DNA of 64,000 nucleotides, from assembly GCA_012934845.2 (NCBI GenBank), contig WNNJ02000253.1, positions 97,952-161,951 of the forward strand, read 5' to 3'. The stretch is from Pomphorhynchus laevis (lineage: Eukaryota; Acanthocephala; Palaeacanthocephala; Echinorhynchida; Pomphorhynchidae). The position numbers and the translations under genes were made by a program. This document shows positions 22,961 to 34,117 of this stretch, in pieces; the first letter of the stretch is position 1; every line of letters begins with the position of its first letter. A model generated the notes under the pieces. That model was not told the origin of the DNA, did not search any database, and saw nothing but the letters and a program-made list of their open reading frames with translations.

Positions 22961-23337
22961 ATTAGAACGATAATTGCGCCGCAAGGGATATGCAATAACG
23001 ACATTGATTATGCTGGAAGCTAAATTAGTAGATAGAGGATAATATGGTGCTTGTCACATTAGCGGTGCTGGCAATATGCATAATCGGGATATTTCATTGC
23101 ACTACTATGCAACGGTATACTTTGAGCATAACGGTTTGATACTAACATCTAAAGACTTGATAGTCATATCAATAGCTGTTTATTGTAAATTAACGATATT
23201 GCAACGTGTAGAAGTTGGAACGACTAAATTATTGTATATATCATATGAGTGATATTACACTCACATCAAATCCTAATTTGTATAATAATATCATAATTAC
23301 ACCAAATCCTAATATCGTTATTGTTAATATCGTTATA
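22961..23337. other. AT-rich spacer with a short repeated motif
   Basis: CAAATCCTAAT occurs at about 23267 and 23304, and the region ends in ATA repeats that join the 3' tail of the next L2-like copy. No gene was seen. Confidence 0.5.
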
Positions 23338-23421
23338 ATAATAATAATAATACAAATTTATTTAATGTGGCAAATGCGTACAAGCTGTACGCTTACAAGT
23401 CCACAAACAAAAATGAGAAAG

Positions 23422-26334
23422 TCAAGCAGTTAAATTGTTCAGATGGGATCGGATTTGTCGTTTGAAGCACTGCAGGGAAGTTGATTGGCGTATATGAATG
23501 GGCAGATGATTCCACGATAGAGGAGCAGCCACCAGGAAGGAGCGGAGTCCAAAGGAGGTAGAGTAGTTTGGGACATGTAAAAGAAGGGAATTACAGGAAC
23601 GCAAGGAGCAGTAAACAGGACGAGAATTATCAAGAAAAGGAAGGTTGAGAAATGAAGGGGTATGAAAAGTTACAAGGCGGAAAGCAACGATAAGAAGACG
23701 AATTTGAACACGACAATAAATTGTAGGCAAATCGAGAGAAGCAAGATGGTAGGATGTGTGATCAAAACGACGAAGACGGAGGAGAATTCGGACAGCTGCG
23801 TTGACGATGCGTTGTAGGGGAAGAAGAGTGGATTTAGGTGAGTTGGAAAATAGACTAAGACAATAATCGAGTCTAGAAAAAAGGAGAGATGATATGAGAG
23901 TCATACAAGAAGGGAAATCGATCAATCTACGAACTTGACGGAGGTTGCGGAGTATCAAGGTAGATGAGCGTACTTTATCTCTAACGAAAGGTTTAAGTGA
24001 AAGTCGGTTGTCAAAATGGAAGCCTAGGAAAACGAGATTATCAACGATAGGAAGAATTTGTAGAATTTAATGATACGGAGGGAGGTTCGAAGCCGAGGCG
24101 TCGAGGTAGGATCCACATAATTTTGGATTTATCAGGATTCAGAGAAAGGCGAAGGGAAGAAAGATGATTGGAAATTGAGACAAGGACAGTCGGAAGCAGA
24201 AACACTAAGATCGCGAATACGATAAACAGGTGCATGAGCATAGATGAGAATGTCATCAGCATATTGCATAACATGGAAGTTAAATTTATGAGAAATCGAA
24301 GACAAATCACCAAGAAGAAGAGAGAAAAGTATAGGGCCTAATACGGAGCCTTGCGGAACACCGGACGGAATGGACGAAGGATGGGAGAGAGAAGAGTTAG
24401 AATATACGCGAAATGTACGGTTTGATAGATATGAAGAAAACCATGATACAGTGGGTAAAGAGAAGCCATAATCATGACGAAGGCGATGGAGAAGAATCGA
24501 GTGATCGACGATGTCAAAAGCAGACGATAGATCAAGAGAAACTATGACACTACATAATTTATGATCGCGCGATATGAGTAAGTCGTTATAAACTTTAAGA
24601 CATGCAATTTCGGTAGAGTAATTAGAGCGAAAAGCGGCTTGGAAGGGAGGAAATAAGTTAGAGGAATAGAGATATGTATTAACTTGCTTAAGAACGAGAC
24701 GCTCAAGGAGTTTAGAGAGGGTTGGGAGAAGTGAGATTGGACGGTACGAAGATGGTAGTGAAGAGTCGAGAGATTGCTTTTTGATGATAGGACGAACAGT
24801 GGCGCATTTCCAGATGGAAGGAAATGTACAGCTACGGATGGACGAGTTGAACAATGTGGTTAGGAAGGGTAAGATAAAAGTGCAGATATTTTTAAGTAAG
24901 TGAGTGGGAATTGGGTCAGAAGGAGATGTTTTATTAGGTAATGACAGCAGAACCGAAGAAACTTCATCAGACGAAACGGGAAGAAGGTGGAATAGTTCTG
25001 GGAGGGAAGTATTTAAAGATAAGAGTGGGTACAAGGGGGCTATGGGTAGTAGGGAAAGTAAATTAGATAGCTTAGTTTGTAGATAAGAAGAAAATTCATC
25101 AGGATTTATATTACAAGGGGTAGATGATCGTGAAAGAATTGAGTTTAAGATTTTCCAATGAGATTTCGAGTTGGAAGATGACTCGAGTTGATTTCGCCAA
25201 AAGAGAGTACGTTTAGTACGTATAAGAATGAGATGTGAACGGCGTTGAGAAAAGTAGGAATCACGAAGATTTGGAGGGAGTGAGTTGGGTGAACGTTTAA
25301 GAAAGCGTTTATACATACGAAAAGAGTGACGGAGTCGACGCTTAGAAAGACTACAGTCAGAATCGAACCAGGGAGCATGGCGCAAGCGCTGGGAACGTCG
25401 AAGTCGACTAGGTAGAAGGTTATTGAGGATCGACGTAAGTTCAGAATCAAACAGAATGCAGAGATCATCGGGAGAGAGATAGTTAAGAGGAAGTGAAAAG
25501 AGTGAAGAATTGAGTAAGGCTGTGCAGAGAATAGGGATATCGAGAAGCTTCCAGGGTCGACTTGGTGTAGATAATGGTAAAGGCGGAGAAGGAGGATGGG
25601 GACGAGTAAGAGTAAGAGTGACAAGGAAATGATCGGACAAACCAGGATCAGTAATTGACAAGGAGGTATAGTCATTGAAGCAGTTAGGAACAGCAATGAT
25701 GTCGAGAGCACCGCCGAGAATATGAGTTGGGCTTGTTGAAAGTAATTTATAGTTAAAATCAGAAAAAAGATTAGTTAAAGTGATAGAGTCAGAGTCAGAC
25801 GGGCGATCAAGACGAATGTTAAAGTCACCGAGAACAAAAGAAGGAGTATAAGACAATGAACAGTGAGACATTAGATCTGCAAGGTCGTTAAAGAAGATAC
25901 GTGATGGGGCAACTGAACCTGGACGGTATACAATCACAAGTTCCAGAGGGAAAGGCGTTGATAATCTGCATATGAGTAATTCGAACGAGGTGTAACGGAT
26001 GTTAACGTTGATTTTACGTAAAGACATTGGGTGACGAGCAATGGCAACAATACCGCCATGGTTAGACGCAGTAGATGTATGAGATGTAATTTGACGAGCT
26101 GATTCAACTAGAGAACAAACCAGAGCGACATAGACGACGAATAGCAAGATCGTTGGAGTCAGTGTGCCAGGATTCGGTAATGCAGAGAATATCGATAGAT
26201 AATTGATCGAAGATATCGAGAAGCATATCAGCTTTATGAAGAATGGAGCGAGTATTGAATAGACTAAGACGAAAAGTATGCTTAGGAGCGAGATCGACTA
26301 GCGAAGAAGACAAGGGGGAGAGATGGGACGCCAT
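23422..26334 (-). CDS. L2-like LINE ORF2: endonuclease and reverse transcriptase, with frameshifts
   Basis: It starts at ATG 26334 (MASHLSPLSSS). Endonuclease motifs: LSLFNTRSILHKADMLLD, CITESWH (catalytic Glu region), GGIVAIARH, LELVIVYRPGS, VLGDFNIRLDRPS, LDIIAVP, and GLSDHFLVTL. RT motifs: SLDLSSAFDIVDH, GVPQGSVLGPILFSLLLGD and MQYADDILIYAHA (YADD). The C-terminus has IVNAAVRILLRLRRFDHTS and WNHLPIHIRQS. The reading frame changes near 26120, around 24150-24310 and before 23958. The long central block of 671 codons (24132-26147) is intact. It probably acts with ORF1 in cis as the retrotransposition enzyme; this copy is likely dead. Confidence 0.87.
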
Positions 26335-27624
26335 CGAATTTTTGGCCTTGTGTGAAGAACGTGAAAATTTCCGTTGATTTTACGTATAGATAAGGATGAC
26401 TCGCCGTTTGTTTCACGTCGATGTTTTTCAATGCGAGCTAAATTGAGCTGGGCAATATCAGAAGGGGAGCGGTCAGGAAAGATACGGCAAGTAGATGAAG
26501 TGGTAAGAAGTTTAAAACGTTGGGAGAGTACCGAAGAGGCATGTGAACTATGTCGGAAAACGATTTTTAAGAGTGGAGGACTGAGATGATTTGATTTAGT
26601 GGATTTGTTTAAACGAATAAAGGATACAGGAGCGATATTATTGAAGAGTGATGGGTTATCATCAGGAAGAATGGTTGCTAGGATAGACCTGAAAGCAGAT
26701 ACATCATCATCGAGGCGAGATTGTGGAGAAGCAGATTCGGAAAGCTTTAAGTTTGATATGATTATACAGCGATCGCGCGAAGGAAAACGATTTCGTGGAA
26801 GTGGTGGACGGACAGAGCTGGTTGGAGTCGAGGTAGATGAGCAGATAGAAGTGGAAATGACAGGGGTGCTTGATAAAGAATTAATATTGGTTGGAGCAAG
26901 TGTGACAGGAGCGGGGTGTTGAATCGGTTGATCAGAGATGTGACTGGATATGATTTTAAATGAAGGATGTAACTTATTGGGAAGTGTTACGTGGGAGGTA
27001 GAGTAAGGAGAATTAAAATAGGTTGGGGCATGAGTGACAGGAATGGAGTGTTGAATTAGTTGATCGGAAATGTTACTGGAAATGATTTTGATGGAAGGGT
27101 GTAAATTATTGAGAGGTGATACAGGGGGGGGTCGAGTAAGGAGTTCGTGAGGAGAATAAAGAAGTTTGAGATTTATTTAGATTGGGGGAGGAATAGGAAA
27201 GAGGAGGTACGAGATGAAAAGCTTTGCCGTTAGCATTGTTAGAATGAGAAAGATTAATGGAAGTTTGGTACGTAGTTGAACGAGGAGTGTGTGAGAGAGT
27301 AGGTTCAATAATGGGATTATATGATGCGAAGTCAGGTGTTGATGCGAGGGAAACATCTAAAACAGCATTGGTCTGAGTGGTAGTGTGTGATACAGGAGTA
27401 GATGAGCAGGATAACTGTAGTAGTCGTACTGATGTACAAAAACCGCAAGTGAAATGTTTAAGTTTATACACTGAGTGGTCGGATATTTTAACACGAACAA
27501 GTGTCCATACATCGCAATCTTTGGAATCGCATCCAACTTCAAAGCTGGTATAACCATCATTGCATTTAGATGTGGAAGATTGTTGATCAGGAACAGGGAT
27601 CTGAGATCGCGCTTTTTTAGGCAT
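26298..27624 (-). CDS. L2-like LINE ORF1: zinc-finger and RRM-like nucleic-acid-binding protein, one frameshift
   Basis: It starts at ATG 27624 (MPKKARSQIPVPD). A Cys-rich segment follows (SKCNDGYTSFEVGCDSKDC, then HFTCGFC) that resembles the PHD-like fingers at the N-terminus of CR1/L2 ORF1 proteins. Next is a long Ser/Thr/Pro-rich linker. After a frameshift near 27106-27000 comes an RRM-like region: RDRCIIISNLKLSESASPQS, LLKIVFRHSS, SSVLSQRFKLL, then RIFPDRSPSDIAQLNLARIE. This is the usual ORF1p core that binds element RNA. The second half lacks an ATG of its own. The stop lies near 26298, overlapping the ORF2 start. Confidence 0.75.
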
Positions 27625-27649
27625 AACCTTTTATCGATAGATTGAGCTC

Positions 27650-27728
27650 AATATTTATCGTTATTAACAATAACGATAAATATTTATCGCCCAAATATTT
27701 ATCGTTATTAACAATAACGATAAATATT
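27650..27728. repeat. Two tandem perfect hairpins in the L2-like leader
   Basis: Each unit is AATATTTATCGTTATT, AAC, then the exact reverse complement (27650-27684 and 27694-27728). They lie 25-105 nt upstream of the ORF1 start codon of the 23338-27740 element. Confidence 0.92.
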
Positions 27729-27759
27729 TATGACATCAGTTATTATTATTTATTACAAG

Positions 27760-27862
27760 ACTTTGACACATAAAGAGTCATTTTGTCTGATCACAATATT
27801 AAGAAAAGGAAAAAAAGAAAGAAAAAAAAGAAAGAAAAAAGTAGTTCAGCAATAATAAATTG
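27760..27862. other. Purine-rich simple sequence
   Basis: GAAAAAAAGAAAG-type repeats at about 27802-27840 separate two LINE copies. Confidence 0.6.
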
Positions 27863-28600
27863 TCACATATAGTTATATATTTCCTGCAAAGAATCTTCTC
27901 TTTTTATCCACATGCTCAGCGCATTCTGGAAAGATTTGTACTGTGCCATAGACACGATCGAATTCGGCAATAGGTTCCATAGGTTTACCGCTCTGTGATA
28001 TAATCGCAAATATCTATGACATTTCCCGTGTGATTGCACAACAACTGATAAAGAGTGTTCTCTGTGGTTCGGACGATCATTTAGAATAACGGATTCCGAT
28101 GGATAACCAGGAAAGACATGGATCATTCGCCATAACTGTAATAAATCATTGTTCACATATATCTTGTAAACTGAAGTAATATTTAGTTGGCTTAGTCAAT
28201 CACAGTAGGCGATGTTCCGAAGACCAGAACATAGCTTGGAAAATCGGCCAAGAATCTTTTCTAATTGGTTTATTTCACCACGCGTAGAAGGAAAAGTCGC
28301 CGGCGAAGCATAATCAATGATTGGTCTGATCAACGCCTTATATAATAGTGAGAACTGAGACGGTGGAAGCGAACTAAAGGTATTTTTGATCATGTAAATA
28401 ATTTTTCTCGACATGTTGCATATATTTTCAGTTGAAAATATAAAATTAAATATCGACTTTAAAAGTATCGTTCGTTCAAGAATTTCAAGAATTCGTTCAA
28501 GAATGGTCAAAGCCGCCATCAAATAACATACAAGCTCAAATATTAAGCACAATAACAAGCGTAGCTCGATACCACGATTCAAAAGGAGTGATAATGGGAC
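27863..28600 (-). mobile_element. LINE ORF2 C-terminal fragment (CR1/Jockey-type)
   Basis: Minus-strand pieces read SLLYKALIRPIIDYASPATF, INQLEKILGRFSKLCSGLRN, then LLQLWRMIHVFPGY and NLWNLLPNSIVSMAQYKSFQ. These are the standard post-RT blocks of CR1/Jockey-type LINEs. The two pieces (28196-28582 and 27863-28156) are separated by a short interruption, and the RT core is missing. Confidence 0.75.
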
Positions 28601-29239
28601 AACATCTGAACTTCAATGTATCTCTCTACATTAAATTAAGTTCATGAATTAATTAAATTAATTAAAAAATTAATTTAAACAAACTCAAACAAGCACAAAG
28701 TGTAATCAACAATAAATTAAAAAACGATTAGTTAAAATTTAGAGGATATTTTCTTGCAATGTTTACTTTCCTAAATCATCAAAAATTATCACCAAAATAA
28801 CTAGAAAGCACTTAAAAGCGACGATCGTTATTAATTCTTAAAAATCGGATAAACATTCAAACGACAAATTCACAAATTTAAACATTTTCAAATTTAAATG
28901 TTTTAAATTGTATTGTGTATTGTATTGAAGCGTCAAAAAAAACTCGAAATTTATATTTTTGATGTCCTTGACAATATATCCCACATGATAAAACTAGAAA
29001 TTGCTTTACACTTAAATTATTTTACCAATAACCTAGAATAGTTAACAAAGACAAAATCCATTTCATTAATTCGAACAGAACGGTTGAGCTATAGCTATAG
29101 TGCTGAACAGAAAAAATTAGAGGATAATACATGTCAAGTAAACAAATAGTATAAAAATGACCGGAAAATGAACTGAGTCAGCATAGATAAACTCTTACGT
29201 CAAACAATTTTAACAATTAAAAGCGAATCGGAAATGATT
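28601..29239. other. AT-rich spacer
   Basis: No gene or repeat was recognised. The sequence includes TTAATTAA-type simple stretches. Confidence 0.4.
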
Positions 29240-29870
29240 CCAGCTTGACGCATCGAGTTTTAAGTTAATTTACAATGCTTATGTCTTATCTTTAATGAGA
29301 TACGCTTCACCTGCCTGCCACCCTCAAACTACGACAGAGATGAACCTGTACGAATCCATATTACGCAAGGCCACACATCTTGTACCCAGCCAACGCAAGC
29401 TCTCATTCATTTTTCGACTCCACGCACTTGGTGTGACCACAGTGAAATCTTTAAAGTCATCTGATTTAATGTTTGTGTGGACAACGCTTAATGTTCAAAA
29501 AGGGCAGAGGGAACATGTTTGTCGTAAACTGTTCGAACTTCGAAATTCAAACAGATTGAGGGGACATCACCTCACGTTAAAGACCCACATTCGTCCACGA
29601 ACAAGATTTAACACCATTGTCAACCGAACGTGGAAAAGCTGGAATAAGCTACCAAGTCAAGTGGTTTTGGCCTCCAGTATTTTGTCCTTCAAGAGAAGTC
29701 TGAAGAATTTACTAACTTAGAACAATCTGATTTTCATTGATATTTGTTTTTTTACCCTGTACCCAGCCTGTACGAGCTCTACGCTCTTTTGCTGCTGTTG
29801 TATTTAATAATAATGAAGTGTTATAATTGCCCTGCTTGCCTCTCGGCCAGGAAAAAAAGAAAAAATAAAA
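29240..29870 (+). mobile_element. CR1-like LINE, 3' fragment (divergent subfamily)
   Basis: The frame from about 29295 reads MRYASPACHPQTTTEMNLYE, SILRKATHLVPSQRKLSF, SNRLRGHHLTLKTHIRPRTR and RTWKSWNKLPSQVVLASS. These align with LLYAAPCVYPQNS, VLHRATKLAPQLKFLS, SNILRGHGLTLRREMIRKSR and VVSLWNRLGEST of the CR1-like ORF2 at 49856-52810. It is 5'-truncated, with a TAATAATGA-type 3' region. Confidence 0.8.
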
Positions 29871-30039
29871 AACCATAAAAGATCACAAATAAATAAAGAC
29901 GTTAGTTTCGTGAAGATATTGACATTTCCAATGATCCAAATGATTGGCTATATTTAAACGCTTTCCAAGTTTTATATTAATCTACAATTAATTTAGAAAG
30001 GCATCATTGTAGCGGTTCGTAAAGGCATAACAGTTACCA

Positions 30040-30695
30040 CAATACCCTATTACTGATGCATTACATCTACTTCCCTCAAAGATAAGCCGCTCAAGTATAT
30101 GCATGAAAATAAATGTAAAAGAGAACTGCATTCTTCTTTGCAAAAACGACAACGACACAAATGGGACCTATCATGACACGGTATAGATATCATGCAAAAC
30201 TTATCATGATAGCCGTGAATTGAGGCCCGCCACGTTAATGGTCTTTTAATTGCTTGTGCGTCTTTCCATGCCGTTTGAGTGTAGGCTGGAGTGTGTCTAA
30301 ACCCCATATCTAGACTAGATAACTTAATATTGAACATTTCAACATTTCAGCAAAATATGATGTGCAAGGTAGCCCTAGCTGTGTTTTTATTCCAATAGAG
30401 CATTGTCCTAAACGTGACAGAAAGGCAACAACAGTGGACGAGGTTCGAGAGGAAATACCAACTGCGCGCTTTACAAATCTCCATTTGCACTGATCAAGTT
30501 GACGAAAATTACTAGCGAGCAAGTCGGCCCAAATGGCGACAAGGCCGTAGGTAATGATTGGCAGTAGCATTACATCAAAATAGTGAAGTGCACCTTCAAA
30601 AGATAATGATCCGAGATTCGAAGCACAAGCTGTGGCGATAACTAATTTGGAGGCTTTTTGTTCCAGATGGCGTGAGAATGACCATCTGGGGTATT
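30040..30695 (-). mobile_element. LINE ORF2 C-terminal fragment, unclassified
   Basis: Minus-strand pieces read MLLPIITYGLVAIWADLLAS and NFRQLDQCKWRFVKRAVGIS, then WKDAQAIKRPLTWRASIHGY and CRCRFCKEECSSLLHLFSC. The last is a Cys/His zinc-knuckle block found at the C-terminus of several LINE ORF2 proteins. It has frame changes and no RT core. Confidence 0.6.
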
Positions 30696-30742
30696 TTTTT
30701 AGGTCAATTAATAATTTTTTTTAAAGGTAACCCTCTAATCTG

Positions 30743-33700
30743 GGGTATTTAATTTTTTTTGATGAAATAATGATTTTTTTTGATGAAATAATGATTTTTT
30801 TTAATAATTGATTTTTTTTTGAAAAAAAAACAAACAAATATAGTTATACTATAAATTTTAGTTCATTGAGTTTGCAGGTCGATGTCGAGCAGAACGAGGA
30901 CCGCGAATACACATCGAAATTGAACGAGCCAACTGAATTCCAATCTTTGACCGTAATTTTGTCAATTCTTCTGAGTAGGAATGATTGTTTTTTATTGCCA
31001 TCTTCTGTGCAATTCTCTGAATTAATTGTGCAGATGATTTTACTGCTCCACCGAAACATGATAACACGATAGGTGCGAAATTCGCCCTCTCTATGGCAGT
31101 TACTCTCTCTTGATACTTAGCGAATTTACGTGTTTCGTGATATGTAAAAGCAGCCCCAGCGGATTTCGAAAGGTTGGACGGAGCGAAAACGTTAAAAACG
31201 CAAGTATCAAATAAAGTTCGCTCCGAACGACTTCCATAAAAACCACAGCAGGCGATATCCAAACGTGCATCATGAGCGCGAGATGTAGATATGCGCTCGA
31301 AATGAATACTAGAATTTACTGGCAGTAGTGTTGGCTCTTTTTGCACATTATCACATATTTCTGTCAAGGTTTTAGAAAATATATCACGAATTGAATCATG
31401 TCTTATCGATGGATGACCTCCGGTGGGACAGGTAAGTGAGTGAGCCAGAGAATTATGTTCACCGCAGGGGCAATGAGAGGGCGCGTCTAGTGGTAGTCTA
31501 TGATATCGAGCTGCAAGTGCGTCACGAAATTCTACATTGCTAACTCGAGTCCAACGATCACTCGTAGGATATGTGGAGAGCCATGACGAGGCACCTTTGA
31601 CTTGTAGATGTTCCATAATACGTAACAAATTGTCACCAACATTAGCTACTCGATCTCTAAGCAATGACTTTTGAATATCAATCTTTGAAGTGCCTATAAG
31701 GGCAATGCGTTTGGATTGTTCAGTCCTTAAGTCCACACCGTATAAGCCATTTAAATAAAGAGTGCATATATCTTTTGAGCTTTTAAACTCTTCTATCGCA
31801 GTAAAACGTGGGTCAGCAATACCTAGACCACCTAGTCTTATCGGAAGGGTAAATAACGGCCATAAATAATCGTCGTCAGGCAATTTCAAATTAAAAAGCT
31901 TATCAAAACGCTTCTGAATGGTGTCATAGAGATCATCGAAACTACCAATTGAACAGTTTGTGGTTCTTTGCAAGTGAATCCATTTATGCTGAAGCGATCT
32001 GGTCATACTAGTATAGCTTATCTGCAAATCAAGAATACCCACGTCAGCAAGACGATTTACTAATGAGCAATAATTAGAGATCTTTTGTTCCGTAGTTTTA
32101 TTTATATAATCATCTGTTCCAATAGGAGCACCGAGTACTAACGTGCCATCGACAACAATGTCGATTCCCGTTTCATTAAAAAGTTTGCGGGTACTATCTG
32201 CATTTTCGGGACTAGTTAGTAGAACGCATTTGTTGCTGTTGACATGAAATCCGAAAGCACGGCCGTAGTCACACAAGAATTTGAAAGCCTTGTAAATTTG
32301 CACAGGTTCGCCGATTAAATTGCCATCATCCGCGTACCAGAATTGGTTGATGTTAGGAAACTCCTCAGTAATGTTCAACAATAATGGCAGGGTTGCTACG
32401 GCAAAAGCTGGCATAGCAAGTACATCACCTTGCGTAAATCCCTCTTGGGATTTGATGAAACTATCACCAGTTGAAAAATTTGAAGGGTTATCGTAAAAAT
32501 TGTGTAGTATAGTAGACATAGAGGGACAAATGCGTGATATATTAGCGAGAGCTGCCTTTCGATTTATTCTGTTAAATGCATTATCTGCATCAACAGTGAG
32601 AAGAACTGCATCAGGATCTTTTAACAGGCATTCGCGAACTGCGTGCGTGACGCACTCCACTCCAGCTCGTTGACCAGCGCACATTTGCAACCGTCTGCAC
32701 ACTTCTTGAATATCATTGGAAATTATAGAAAGAATGGCTTTCGACATTATTCTCCTACTAATGTCGCCAATACCAATATGCCTTATTTCCGATTTTTTGG
32801 ATAAGGCTATTAATCTGCTTGAAGCCAATACATTTATAACATTAGTAGGCATAAGCTCAGTAGCTAAAGATTTTGCGAACGTTGACAAAACTTTAGTCAA
32901 TTCAGCAGATTCGTGACCAAACTTAGTTAACATCTGTAGCCATGACTGTGCATCAATGCCGGAGGGACCTGCTCCACCTTTAACACGTTTAGCCATACGA
33001 ATTATCAATTCACTATCGATTGAATCAAAAATCACAGGGTGAAAATTTGGAACTGTGATTGGGAAAGACCAGTTAACAGCATGAGGAACTAATGGGCTCG
33101 GTACAGGGTGCTTGTCGAGTAATAATTCCCGAACAGTTTTAGAACCAATCACATCCTCTGGTTGCAAAGGAACGCCATCATAAGAATCGTTGTCTAGAAG
33201 ATGCATTGCTGTGTTCAGTCGAGAGCTTTCAACCAATGAGACGAATTTTTTGCGCCAATCTCTTGACTTCGAAGGTTGAATTTTTAAGGCTTTCATATTT
33301 TGAAGGGCCGAGGCTTCAGCGTATAATCCAGCATAGTCATTATTGAACCACATGTCCAATCGTCGGGATAAAGTTGATTTCAATGATTTGGGAGATTGAC
33401 GAGAATTACGTTGAAGAATAAGATGTCCAAAGATGATGTACTTAGTAAAAGTTTCCGAATTAGTGAGAGAATCCCTGAATATGCGTGCAAGTTCTGATAT
33501 AAATTGTTTGGACTCTGAACATTTTGGAAGTCGAAATAAGTTAGGTTTCCATTGTATGACGATCGAGAATATATCCTGTATAGACAATACATCGGACTCT
33601 TGACGAGTATTCATTGTGTAATTTATATTTATATGGTTGTTAAGAGGACAATGCCGATGATCAGAGTTTTCACAATCTGAATTCGGTTTACTCAATATGG

Positions 33701-33950
33701 ATATAGCAATATTATTGGAAGCTGTTGCGGAGCAATTTACTTCACGATTGGAACAATTCACAGCTGAGCAATTCAAGCATAGGATATTCTGCTTAGCACA
33801 TCGACATCCTTTACATTTAGCATTCGGGCCGTTGCATGAACAGCATTTCAGAGTTGTCGCAGGCTTGCCCTTGGGCATTTATTTTGTTTAAGAACAGAAT
33901 TGAATTGCACTGTAATTTGCTAGAACAGTTATAAATTTTAATAATAATAA
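30743..33950 (-). mobile_element. LINE with restriction-like endonuclease, apparently full-length
   Basis: Carries the intact ORF 30858-33878. The 3' end is a T-rich block on the plus strand (A-rich on the element strand) ending in ATTAAATACC, the same 3' terminus as three neighbouring copies. TCTGGGGTATTT occurs twice on the plus strand (about 30686 and 30740), suggesting a further small tail insertion or target duplication there. The 5' end is not sharply defined and stops before the 14-bp minisatellite at 33946-34072. Confidence 0.85.
30858..33878 (-). CDS. Intact ORF of a restriction-endonuclease-type LINE: Cys-rich domain, RT, zinc knuckle, RLE
   Basis: 1006 codons without interruption from ATG (MPKGKPATTLK). 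Residues about 11-50 are a dense Cys cluster (KCCSCNGPNAKCKGCRCAK, then LCLNCSAVNC) resembling tesmin/CXC-type zinc domains. The RT occupies about 280-560, with LTVDADNAFNRIN (motif A), EGFTQGDVLAMPAFAVATLP (motif B) and FWYADDGNLIG (motif C, YADD). A CPCGEHNSLAHSLTCPTGGH zinc knuckle lies near 800. A PD-(D/E)XK-like endonuclease follows: ARLDIACCGF, TLFDTCVFNVFAP and ETRKFAKYQERVTAIER. Having the RLE after the RT places it in the R2-like group rather than with the apurinic-endonuclease LINEs elsewhere in this window. I cannot name the clade with confidence. The intact ORF suggests recent or ongoing activity. Confidence 0.88.
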   Translation of the reverse strand: MPKGKPATTLKCCSCNGPNAKCKGCRCAKQNILCLNCSAVNCSNREVNCSATASNNIAISILSKPNSDCENSDHRHCPLNNHININYTMNTRQESDVLSIQDIFSIVIQWKPNLFRLPKCSESKQFISELARIFRDSLTNSETFTKYIIFGHLILQRNSRQSPKSLKSTLSRRLDMWFNNDYAGLYAEASALQNMKALKIQPSKSRDWRKKFVSLVESSRLNTAMHLLDNDSYDGVPLQPEDVIGSKTVRELLLDKHPVPSPLVPHAVNWSFPITVPNFHPVIFDSIDSELIIRMAKRVKGGAGPSGIDAQSWLQMLTKFGHESAELTKVLSTFAKSLATELMPTNVINVLASSRLIALSKKSEIRHIGIGDISRRIMSKAILSIISNDIQEVCRRLQMCAGQRAGVECVTHAVRECLLKDPDAVLLTVDADNAFNRINRKAALANISRICPSMSTILHNFYDNPSNFSTGDSFIKSQEGFTQGDVLAMPAFAVATLPLLLNITEEFPNINQFWYADDGNLIGEPVQIYKAFKFLCDYGRAFGFHVNSNKCVLLTSPENADSTRKLFNETGIDIVVDGTLVLGAPIGTDDYINKTTEQKISNYCSLVNRLADVGILDLQISYTSMTRSLQHKWIHLQRTTNCSIGSFDDLYDTIQKRFDKLFNLKLPDDDYLWPLFTLPIRLGGLGIADPRFTAIEEFKSSKDICTLYLNGLYGVDLRTEQSKRIALIGTSKIDIQKSLLRDRVANVGDNLLRIMEHLQVKGASSWLSTYPTSDRWTRVSNVEFRDALAARYHRLPLDAPSHCPCGEHNSLAHSLTCPTGGHPSIRHDSIRDIFSKTLTEICDNVQKEPTLLPVNSSIHFERISTSRAHDARLDIACCGFYGSRSERTLFDTCVFNVFAPSNLSKSAGAAFTYHETRKFAKYQERVTAIERANFAPIVLSCFGGAVKSSAQLIQRIAQKMAIKNNHSYSEELTKLRSKIGIQLARSISMCIRGPRSARHRPANSMN

Positions 33951-34072
33951 TCGTTCTTCTATAATCGTTCTTCTATAATCGTTCTTCTATAATCGTTCTT
34001 CTATAATCGTTCTTCTATAATCGTTCTTCTATAATCGTTCTTCTATAATCGTTCTTCTATAATCGTTCTTTG
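33946..34072. repeat. 14-bp minisatellite, about 9 copies
   Basis: Tandem unit TTCTATAATCGTTC with almost no variation. It lies between the 5' end of the intact RLE-type LINE and the 3' end of the next copy. Near-identity of units indicates recent expansion. Confidence 0.95.
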
Positions 34073-34117
34073 TATGTTATTTTATTGTGTATATTAATCT
34101 CTCAAACTTTTTTAGGT

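Larger units (their letters stand above)
23338..27740 (-). mobile_element. Nearly full-length L2-like LINE (subfamily 2) with ORF1 and ORF2
   Basis: The most complete L2-like copy in the window, about 4.4 kb. Order on the minus strand: a 5' leader with two tandem perfect hairpins (27650-27728), ORF1 (27624 to about 26298), ORF2 (26334 to 23422) overlapping ORF1 by roughly 37 nt, then a 3' end with the family stem-loop GCGTAC-AAGCT-GTACGC (23376-23392) and an A/T-rich tail. ORF1 has one frameshift and ORF2 has a few. The other subfamily 2 copies (11628, 12596, 37553) can be aligned to it. Confidence 0.88.

Noticed and set aside
32716-33891. Plus-strand frames at 32716-32916 and 33697-33891
   Set aside because: Antisense shadows of the intact RLE-type LINE ORF.
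33946-34072. Regular repeat array considered as CRISPR
   Set aside because: Units are contiguous 14-mers without spacers, in an intron-bearing eukaryotic context.
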